Of a DNA stretch of 8,036 bases, positions 1-5,802 are shown in pieces. The translations under genes were made by a program, and so were the position numbers. Numbering within the stretch: the stretch's first letter is position 1; each line of letters opens with the position of its first letter. The DNA comes from Spirochaetales bacterium UBA4629 (GTDB taxonomy: Bacteria; Spirochaetota; Spirochaetia; Sphaerochaetales; Sphaerochaetaceae): the NCBI GenBank assembly GCA_002406055.1, contig DHMZ01000075.1, positions 20,020 through 28,055 of the forward strand, written 5' to 3'. The notes under the pieces were generated by a model that saw nothing but the letters and a program-made list of their open reading frames with translations, made no database searches and was not told the DNA's origin.

Positions 1-506
1 TAAATAAGGTTGGGCGTGATGAAATTTACTTTTCCGATAGCAACATTAATGGTGCAAATCTTAAAGACAATCGTTACATATTCCCACTTATTGATGGTGA
101 AGATAAAACCTCTCTCTCTTCTGCTGTTTATTTTTATTGTCTCCATCAAACAGATCAAAATATTAATGTCTCGCTTTTGTTTTCAGCTAATGATTTAGAT
201 TTACTTAGCGAGAGCTATATGTTAGTTGGACAAAGTAGTAAAGATATTCATCTAAACTACAATGTTAGTGTTACTAACACTGCAACAAATGAAAAAATAG
301 GAGAGATTGTTGCTGAACCATTGGAAAAAATGAGTAATAGCGACCGAACTATATCTTTTTTTCTATCCGCGGAAAGTGCATCCTCAACACCTATAGTAAC
401 CCAAATAGTCATGGATGTTATTGCTCCTGTCTATGAAGACGGAAACCAAAAGTTTATGGATGCACAATACGCAGGCTATATAATAGCTACAGTAGAATAT
501 CTCTAA
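1..506 (+). CDS. Unrecognised protein, 3' part of a gene cut by the window edge
   Basis: The frame that ends with TAA at 504-506 is open all the way back to base 3, so about 167 C-terminal residues are visible and the true start lies outside the window. I do not recognise the family. The visible part has no transmembrane helix. It is rich in Ser, Asn, Thr and Asp with alternating hydrophobic residues, for example NVSVTNTATNEKIGEIV and, at the end, YAGYIIATVEYL. That pattern suggests a beta-sandwich, as in secreted or surface-exposed domains. An internal ATG at 177 could be taken for a start, but the uninterrupted protein-like upstream frame (FSDSNINGANLKDNRYIF) argues against it. The gene converges on the caspase-like gene with no gap between stop codons. 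An exported role is inference; coding status is fairly secure. Confidence 0.7.
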   Translation, partial: NKVGRDEIYFSDSNINGANLKDNRYIFPLIDGEDKTSLSSAVYFYCLHQTDQNINVSLLFSANDLDLLSESYMLVGQSSKDIHLNYNVSVTNTATNEKIGEIVAEPLEKMSNSDRTISFFLSAESASSTPIVTQIVMDVIAPVYEDGNQKFMDAQYAGYIIATVEYL

Positions 507-1475
507 TTATCTTATACGAATATCGAGTCTCTTTCTTTCTACTCTTGGTGTTTGATTCTCTTTTTCTGGAAAGTTTTGCCAAATATAGGAGTAGATAGAG
601 TAGAATGTTAGCGGTCTGTTAACAGTTCTTGCTTCGTTTCTCTCCATATCATAACCAAGAGAGAGCAATAGATAGTAAGTCATAGCCCCATAATGCTTTA
701 CGTTAGGTTCACTTCCGCTTCCAGTGTCATATGCCTCTTGCGAGATAGATGCACTGGCTAAAATCCAAAAGTCTTTCTTACTTTCATTCTTAATTGATTT
801 AAAAGAAAGATTTTTTATTGCCTCTAGATAATCTTCGCCAAGGTATTTTGTTTGGCTAGAGTTAAAACTATCTGTTGTTGAAAAATTAGATTTTGATATA
901 AATTGACCTGAAAAACAGGTATCTAAAAAGAAGACTTTTTTACCATTGATAGAAGAAAATGCTTCTAAAACGCGCTCCTTATTTGTTGTGTCATACTCAT
1001 TGCTATTATAGTTAGTTACAAAAGAGCCATTGTTATCGCTATGACCTGAATAAGTAAAGATAATTAGGTCATCTTTCTCTGCGTTTATTTTTCCTACATC
1101 TTCTAATACAGTCTCAATTGACCAATTATTTTCTTCTCCTTCTTTTGGAATAAATGTAAAGTGGTCAAAATTTGGGCTATCTGCATCTGTTGGATTATTC
1201 TTCTCATCTTCAGCTCTATACTCTGGAGACAAGGAGAGATATCTTTTTCCGTTTTGTGCTATATAGCATCTTATTTCTACGTTTTCGAAGGTGCTAAATT
1301 GGCTATATAGTGCAGCTTGGTCTGTTACTACTGTTTTGAGCTTTTTGTATTGATTATTACTTTCGAAATCATCGGCAACTGTAATTATATAGGTTTTTCT
1401 TTCTTTACTTAAAGAAGAATCTGGCGAGCAAGAAGGAAAGATAAGCAGAATGGAAAGTAGTAAGAAAAATATCAT
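507..1475 (-). CDS. Caspase-like (peptidase C14 / metacaspase-type) lipoprotein
   Basis: This 322-residue protein has an N-terminal signal ending in FPSC. Cys16 is the likely lipidated residue, and the lipobox is loose because -3 is Phe. The caspase fold follows. YITVADD-type strand 1 lies near residues 28-36. The catalytic His region DLIIFTYSGHSDNNG is at 136-150 (His145), and the catalytic Cys motif FFLDTCFSG is at 182-190 (Cys187). A later strand, WILASASISQEAY (237-249), leads to YGAMTYYLLLSLG (262-274), which matches the usual 'asA...GAfTy.L..aLg' end of C14 domains. Both dyad residues are present, so cysteine protease activity is likely. The residue after His is Ser rather than the usual Gly. 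The protein should sit on the periplasmic or outer face of a membrane. Its ATG overlaps the upstream gene's stop (ATGA, 1472-1475) and follows a strong AGGAGGTG box, so translation is probably coupled to the beta-barrel gene. Substrate and role (processing, defence or regulated death) cannot be read from the sequence. Confidence 0.85.
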   Translation of the reverse strand: MIFFLLLSILLIFPSCSPDSSLSKERKTYIITVADDFESNNQYKKLKTVVTDQAALYSQFSTFENVEIRCYIAQNGKRYLSLSPEYRAEDEKNNPTDADSPNFDHFTFIPKEGEENNWSIETVLEDVGKINAEKDDLIIFTYSGHSDNNGSFVTNYNSNEYDTTNKERVLEAFSSINGKKVFFLDTCFSGQFISKSNFSTTDSFNSSQTKYLGEDYLEAIKNLSFKSIKNESKKDFWILASASISQEAYDTGSGSEPNVKHYGAMTYYLLLSLGYDMERNEARTVNRPLTFYSIYSYIWQNFPEKENQTPRVERKRLDIRIR

Positions 1476-1978
1476 TCTTCACCTCCTATTCTTAAGCTAA
1501 TAGAAAGAGCAAGTTCGCTTCCTTCTAGTGTATATGTATACGATAATGGTAGAGCAAAGCGAAGATACTTTGAAATGTAGAACATCGGGTACGCTTCTAC
1601 TTTGAAAAACGCTAAAAGGGAGTTCTCTTCTATATAGTCTTCATAGCCTAAAGATAGACCAAGTCCTAAATAAAGCCGATTAAGGCAGTAGTTAAAGTCT
1701 AAGCCTATACCGTTTTTGTAGTACTGCGGAATACTAAGGCCATAGTGTTCGCTTGAGTGTGTTACATAAGAAAAAGATATTGGAATAGAAAGCGTAAAGT
1801 TCTTTCCTGAGTAAGAGAGCGGGGCAATAGCGACACTTGGCGAGAAACTCGAATAGCCTTCGTTCTCAACAATTGTGTGCACATAGTCACCAGAGAGAGC
1901 AAAGTAAGGACTGTATGCAGCGCTTAGAAAAGGCACAAATAATGATACAGAAAGAATAAGAATAATTATTTTCTTCAT
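1472..1978 (-). CDS. Small predicted outer-membrane beta-barrel protein
   Basis: This 168-residue protein has a clear signal peptide: MKK, a hydrophobic core, then PFLSA with predicted cleavage after Ala20 or Ala21. The mature part alternates hydrophobic and polar residues and is rich in Tyr, Ser, Gly and Leu. Strand-like pieces include FTLSIPISFSYVTH, LYLGLGLSLGYEDY, FFKVEAYPMFYI, FALPLSYTYTL and ALSISLRIG. This fits an 8-strand barrel, although the C-terminus ends GGEE rather than in the aromatic residue usual for outer-membrane proteins. I do not recognise a named family. An AGGAG box lies about seven bases before the ATG. The gene starts 42 bp after the thiQ stop with no visible terminator between, and its stop overlaps the caspase-like gene's start. 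It may be the barrel partner of that lipoprotein or an uptake pore; both are inference. Confidence 0.7.
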   Translation of the reverse strand: MKKIIILILSVSLFVPFLSAAYSPYFALSGDYVHTIVENEGYSSFSPSVAIAPLSYSGKNFTLSIPISFSYVTHSSEHYGLSIPQYYKNGIGLDFNYCLNRLYLGLGLSLGYEDYIEENSLLAFFKVEAYPMFYISKYLRFALPLSYTYTLEGSELALSISLRIGGEE

Positions 1979-2020
1979 TTTTATCTCCTATATATCTAAG
2001 CGCAATTTTTTGATTTTTGG

Positions 2021-3001
2021 TCAAAGATTTATTATAGAATCTCTCATTAACATGATAGAAACAATTCTTTTCTTTGGTTTTAGAGCTGAAAAAGCAATAA
2101 TTGGGTTACCTAAAAATGATAAACCGACCATATATCCATCACCTCTATATTCAACACTTTCAACTACACATTCATTAAAAATAACATGATTAGGGTAGAG
2201 TCCAATATTAAGAGGTTCTTCACTTATTGTTACGCTTTCTGGTCTAAAGAAGAGTTTTCCATTTCTGTCGTCATCATATAAAAGAGAACTATCTAATGCT
2301 GTACCATCGCCAGTAAAGAATGCAGAGAAAAGAGTTTTAGGTGCTCTATATATCTCCTCTGGGGTTCCGATAGTGTCAACATGGCCACTCTTCATGATGA
2401 TTACTCTATCTGCAATGGCAAAGGCCTCTTCTCTATCATGCGTTACGTAAAGCATTGTCATGCCTGTTGCATCGTGCAAGGCTCTAATTAATCCTCTTAG
2501 CTTTTTTCTGAGAGGACTATCAAGAGCAGAGAGGGGCTCATCTAAGAGTAGAATTTGGGGTTCTGCAGCAATAGATCGAACTAGCGCAACTCTTTGCGCT
2601 TCTCCACCACTAAGAGTATCTACCTTACGTTTCTCATATCCAGAGAGTCCAACAAGAGAAAGAAGAGTTTCTGTTTCCTTCTTTTTTTCTTCTTTTGTCT
2701 TTTTCTTCATTCCAAATTCTATGTTTTTCTCTACATTCATCGAAGAAAAGAGAGCATAGTCTTGGAATATAAAACCTATATTCTTTTTTTCAATTGGTTC
2801 GTTTGTTATATCTTTGCCATCAAGAATTATTGACCCTTCATCTGCTTTCTCAATGCCAGATATGATTGAAAGTAGGGTAGACTTACCACCTCCAGATGGC
2901 CCTATAATAGCAACAAGTTCACCTTTCTCGATTGAAAAATCAACGTCAAGAAGAAATTCTTTATATTCCTTTTTTATATTTTTTACTTCAAGATATGGCA
3001 T
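2021..3001 (-). CDS. thiQ: Thiamine/TPP ABC transporter ATP-binding protein (ThiQ-like)
   Basis: This cytoplasmic ATPase subunit powers thiamine/TPP import through ThiP. From Met at 2999-3001 it has 326 residues. ABC landmarks are complete: Walker A GPSGGGKST (34-42), Q-loop Gln80 in IFQDYALF, signature LSGGEAQR (130-137), Walker B ILLLDE (150-155), D-loop SALD (158-161) and switch His188 in YVTHDREEA. The segment from about 240 to the end contains FFRPESV (251-257). It looks like the TOBE-type C-terminal domain of CysA/PotA/MalK-class ATPases, and it makes the protein longer than enterobacterial ThiQ (about 230 residues). The start was chosen because a GAGGAGGT box (3009-3016) sits seven bases before this ATG; an in-frame start 16 codons upstream lies inside thiP and adds non-homologous residues. 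It overlaps the thiP end by 14 bp. Thiamine specificity rests on the neighbours and the riboswitch, since the ATPase alone could equally be an iron or polyamine type. Confidence 0.9.
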   Translation of the reverse strand: MPYLEVKNIKKEYKEFLLDVDFSIEKGELVAIIGPSGGGKSTLLSIISGIEKADEGSIILDGKDITNEPIEKKNIGFIFQDYALFSSMNVEKNIEFGMKKKTKEEKKKETETLLSLVGLSGYEKRKVDTLSGGEAQRVALVRSIAAEPQILLLDEPLSALDSPLRKKLRGLIRALHDATGMTMLYVTHDREEAFAIADRVIIMKSGHVDTIGTPEEIYRAPKTLFSAFFTGDGTALDSSLLYDDDRNGKLFFRPESVTISEEPLNIGLYPNHVIFNECVVESVEYRGDGYMVGLSFLGNPIIAFSALKPKKRIVSIMLMRDSIINL

Positions 3002-4610
3002 TTTCTTTACCTCCTCTTTCACTAAGAGCAAACACAACAATAGAGACAAGTAGAAGTATTATTGCAAGTGCTGAGGCTCCTTGATAGTTGTATTGGTTAA
3101 TCATCTTATATATCAAAAGTGGCAATGTTGTAATCTTTCCAAGTCCTAAACAAAGTGTTGCGTTTGTCTCTCCCAAAGAAAGAGCGAATGCAAAGCCGAA
3201 TGACTTTCGCTTATAGCTTTTTAAAAGAGGCTTTTCAACTTTATTATAAGTTTCCCATTTGCCTTTACCTAAAGTGAATGAAGAATAGGCTAGGCGTGGG
3301 CTTATCTTCTTTGCCCCTGGCATTATTGTTCTTAGTGCAAAAGGTAAAGTAAGAGTCGTGTGAGCAAGAACTATCAAAATAAAAGAGAAAAATGTCGATT
3401 TAATATTAACTATGCTTCTAAGATATCCTAATCCTAAGCCTATTGTTACAGAGCCCATAGCCATTGGCAATGATGAGATTAATGGCAGAAACCTAGACGA
3501 ACGTTTTTGAGCAGCAAGAGATAACATTGATGCCATTTCTGTTGCTAAAAATGCAGATGATAGTCCAGTTAGAAGAGAGAGAATAATAGCATTAAGACCT
3601 GTTATTGTTCCTCTTGTCGTCTCTCTTGAGATATCTTTCCATGCTTTCAATGTAAACTCTCCAGTTTTAGTAAAGAAAGCCCTGTAGAGGATAGATAAAA
3701 GAGGCGGAAGCATAAATAGAAGTATTAAAAGAGAGAGCAAAAAGGCGAGAAAAGCATATTTGCCTTTTGCTTTTACAAGTATTTTTCTGTTTCTTTTTAT
3801 CTTCTTTTCTTCTCTTCCATATCCTGTGATTAATAAAAGAATTGTCATAAGGAAGAAAGAAAAGATGGCAAGCAGACTAGAGGATGAAATTGAACCGCTT
3901 ATAAAGGCTCTTCTATATATCTCTGCTTCTATTGTGTAATACTTAGGGTTTCCGCCTAGCGTCATAACAATCAAGAATGATGGAAAGCAGAATAGGAAGA
4001 TTAGAATAAATGTTGATAAAACTGAGCCTTTTATTTTCAAAAGCGTTATACGGAAGAAGATAGAGAGCTTCTTTTTTCCTAAGAATAGAGCACTCTTTTC
4101 TTCTTCGTTGCCACATTCTGTTAGTGCAGATGTTAAGATAGAGAATGCAACAGGAAAGTTTAAATATACATGCGCAAGAATTATTGCCGGAAATGAATAC
4201 AGAATATTCAGTTTGAACTTTCCATTACATAGTAGCGAGAGGATTTGATTAAGAACGCCATTGTTGCCATACCAAATTACAAAGCCGAGTACAACTATGA
4301 TTGATGGAAGAGCAAAGGCTAAATCTGATAGTGTAAGTATTAGGCTTCTTCCTCTGAATGTAAAAGATGAAAAGAAAAAAGCAAATGGAAGGGCAATTAT
4401 TACAGAAATAAGTGCACTTAAGAAAGCTTGAAAAAAAGTAAATGAGACCAAAGACCATGTATAACGATCTTTAACTAACTCAATCATATCCTCCATCCCA
4501 CAATTGGAACGGAGGATTATCATTAATATTGGGACAATAAAAATTAATGTCGTCAATATAATTGATGGTAGTGCAAGTAAAGTATAAAAAGTGCTTTTAT
4601 TCTTCTTCAT
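2988..4610 (-). CDS. thiP: Thiamine/TPP ABC transporter permease (ThiP-like, two fused halves)
   Basis: This inner-membrane permease has 540 residues, the usual length for ThiP (E. coli about 536), with two permease halves fused in one chain. The N-half has hydrophobic segments near 10-34, 52-82, 88-115, 138-165, 196-218 and 243-265. A charged linker (about 266-284) separates it from the C-half, with segments near 285-310, 338-365, 375-398, 405-428, 470-500 and 511-530. Each half carries an EAA-type loop that should contact ThiQ: EEEKSALFLGKKK (169-181, Gly178) and SPRLAYSSFTLGKGK (437-451, Gly448). Both lack the literal EAA but keep the central Gly. The start codon is 4 bp from the thiB stop and has only a weak AAGG box, so translation probably depends on ribosomes finishing thiB. 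The end overlaps thiQ. Architecture alone would also suit an Fe(III) permease; riboswitch and ThiB make thiamine the best call. Confidence 0.9.
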   Translation of the reverse strand: MKKNKSTFYTLLALPSIILTTLIFIVPILMIILRSNCGMEDMIELVKDRYTWSLVSFTFFQAFLSALISVIIALPFAFFFSSFTFRGRSLILTLSDLAFALPSIIVVLGFVIWYGNNGVLNQILSLLCNGKFKLNILYSFPAIILAHVYLNFPVAFSILTSALTECGNEEEKSALFLGKKKLSIFFRITLLKIKGSVLSTFILIFLFCFPSFLIVMTLGGNPKYYTIEAEIYRRAFISGSISSSSLLAIFSFFLMTILLLITGYGREEKKIKRNRKILVKAKGKYAFLAFLLSLLILLFMLPPLLSILYRAFFTKTGEFTLKAWKDISRETTRGTITGLNAIILSLLTGLSSAFLATEMASMLSLAAQKRSSRFLPLISSLPMAMGSVTIGLGLGYLRSIVNIKSTFFSFILIVLAHTTLTLPFALRTIMPGAKKISPRLAYSSFTLGKGKWETYNKVEKPLLKSYKRKSFGFAFALSLGETNATLCLGLGKITTLPLLIYKMINQYNYQGASALAIILLLVSIVVFALSERGGKENAIS

Positions 4611-4614
4611 TACC

Positions 4615-5613
4615 TTATTTTGTTATCTCTTCTGTCCAAGATGCAAGAAGAGAAGATGCTAGATTTTCACTTCCCTTAAAGATTTTCTCAGGTACTGGAG
4701 CATACTCATAAGCACTTGGAAGCTCTGTAGTAAATACAGAAGGATACATAGAATTTGTAACAGCAAGGTTTTCTTGCGCATCAGAGAGAATGAAAGAAAC
4801 AAATGCCTCAGCTTCCTCCCTATGCTTGCTATTCTTCATTATACCAAGTCCTTCAATTGTAACTTCATGTCCTTCGTCAAAGATTAGTGCTTGGTAACGA
4901 GTTGTGTTCTCGTTCATTACATGATAGACAGGGCTTGTTGTGTAGCTTAATACGATTGGAGCTTCGCCCTCTGTAAATAGGCCATAAGCTGATGACCAAC
5001 CAGATGCAATAGCAAGTGCATTCTTGCTCATAGTCTTCCACCATGCAATGTAGTCATCACCAAGTGTATTGTATGTCCAAAGCAAAAGGCCAAGGCCGAC
5101 ACTACTTGTTCTTGGATCAATTAAAATAACCTTTCCTTTATATTCGTCCTTTGTTAAATCCTCAAGAGATGTTGGCTTAGTTAAACCACATTCACTATCC
5201 CAAACAAAGGCAAATGAACCCCAATCGAAAGGTAATAGACGATTTGTATCATCAAACTTTAGTCTATCTTCGATATTCTTTAATTCTGGTGCATCATAAG
5301 AAGAAAGGAGAGGTAAAACCTTTTCACTTAATTCGTCAGGAATACCTAAGACAACATCACACTCGGTGCTATCTCCTTCAAGAAGAAGCTTGTTAATCAT
5401 CTCTCCAACAGATCCTGCAGAAACAAGGTTAACTTTGATACCTGTCTTTTCTTCAAAGAGTGGGATAACTGTGCTACTGCTTCCCCAATCTCCGCAGAAG
5501 GTGTCGTAAGCATAGACAGTTACTGTCTTTTCTTTGTTGTTCTCAACAGTTGGTTGAGCAAATAGTGATATTGCAACTAGTAGTGCAATAGCGACAGAAA
5601 TTAGCTTTTTCAT
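4615..5613 (-). CDS. thiB: Thiamine/TPP ABC transporter substrate-binding protein (ThiB/TbpA-like)
   Basis: This periplasmic receptor delivers thiamine and its phosphates to ThiP. It has 332 residues, with a Sec signal peptide MKK...AISLFA (predicted cleavage after Ala19) and no lipobox Cys. The mature chain shows segments typical of ThiB: VTVYAYDTFCGDWG (31-44), CDVVLGIPDE (85-94), LLPFDWGSFAFVWD (126-139), DPRTSSVGLGLLLW (166-179), SGWSSAYGLFTEGEAP (204-219), LSYTTSPVYH (222-231) and IEGLGIMKNSKH (253-264). The aromatic residues in these segments (Tyr34, Tyr36, Trp43, Trp206, Tyr224, Tyr230) are candidates for the pocket that stacks on the thiamine rings in this family. The ATG follows a GGAGG box (5620-5624) at six bases. 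It is the first gene after the TPP riboswitch, so expression should fall when TPP is abundant. Family and substrate are well supported together by motifs and context. Confidence 0.93.
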   Translation of the reverse strand: MKKLISVAIALLVAISLFAQPTVENNKEKTVTVYAYDTFCGDWGSSSTVIPLFEEKTGIKVNLVSAGSVGEMINKLLLEGDSTECDVVLGIPDELSEKVLPLLSSYDAPELKNIEDRLKFDDTNRLLPFDWGSFAFVWDSECGLTKPTSLEDLTKDEYKGKVILIDPRTSSVGLGLLLWTYNTLGDDYIAWWKTMSKNALAIASGWSSAYGLFTEGEAPIVLSYTTSPVYHVMNENTTRYQALIFDEGHEVTIEGLGIMKNSKHREEAEAFVSFILSDAQENLAVTNSMYPSVFTTELPSAYEYAPVPEKIFKGSENLASSLLASWTEEITK

Positions 5614-5663
5614 ATAAAGCCTCCAATAAAAATTCTGTCATAAGGGTATAATAAAAAAAGAAG

Positions 5664-5734
5664 AGTCGTTCCCTACGCTGGCATTATCCAGATCAGGTTC
5701 GAGGGTATCTCTCAGGCCGTAGCCACCCCTAGAC
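5664..5734 (-). promoter_or_regulatory. TPP riboswitch (THI-box aptamer) upstream of thiB
   Basis: Read on the minus strand, the region carries the hallmark aptamer blocks in order: AGGGGTGGC, CCTGAGAGATACCC, then AACCTGATCTGGATAATGCC, then AGCGTAGGGA. The CUGAGA block recognises the pyrimidine half and the second arm recognises the pyrophosphate. P2 is very short (GGC-TACG-GCC) and there is no P3a arm, so this is a compact form. P1 pairing is not extensive by eye. The aptamer ends about 50 bases before the thiB start. A run of seven U (plus-strand A run at 5653-5659) follows it closely, but I could not draw a strong intrinsic-terminator hairpin before that run. Control could therefore be at termination or at translation start. 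Expected effect: TPP lowers thiBPQ expression. Confidence 0.95.
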
Positions 5735-5740
5735 AAATAG

Positions 5741-5769
5741 AATTTAGCGAAAGTTTTATTATTCTTCAA
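5741..5769 (-). promoter_or_regulatory. Predicted sigma-70 type promoter of the thiBPQ unit
   Basis: Minus-strand TTGAAG (5764-5769) and TAAATT (5741-5746) are separated by exactly 17 bases, each with four of six consensus matches. Transcription would start near 5734, the first base of the riboswitch. That placement supports the call more than the moderate box quality does. Confidence 0.5.
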
Positions 5770-5796
5770 GACAAAATAGAAAAGTATAGATACAAT
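5768..5796 (+). promoter_or_regulatory. Predicted sigma-70 type promoter of nnr, possibly leaderless
   Basis: Plus-strand AAGACA (5768-5773) and TACAAT (5791-5796) are spaced by 17 bases. The -10 box matches TATAAT at five of six positions. The predicted start of transcription, about seven bases after the -10 box, falls at or beside the nnr ATG (5803). No Shine-Dalgarno box precedes that ATG. The -35 box overlaps the divergent thi promoter's -35 box by two bases. Confidence 0.45.
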
Positions 5797-5802
5797 TTTT
5801 TT

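Noticed and set aside
10..198. A separate 62-codon plus-strand frame starting with TTG, overlapping the next frame by 22 bases as if frameshifted.
   Set aside because: The frame of the downstream gene is open without interruption from base 3 and gives more protein-like sequence, so no frameshift or extra gene is needed.
1990..2024. A private promoter for the barrel gene using minus-strand TTGACC (2019-2024).
   Set aside because: At 17 bases the -10 position reads GCTTAG; better TA-rich boxes are 19-22 bases away and leave almost no room before the ribosome-binding site.
3002..3049. A longer ThiQ beginning 16 codons upstream.
   Set aside because: The added residues (MSLLLCLLLVKEEVKK) do not belong to the ATPase family and lie inside thiP; the GAGGAGGT box fits the downstream ATG exactly.
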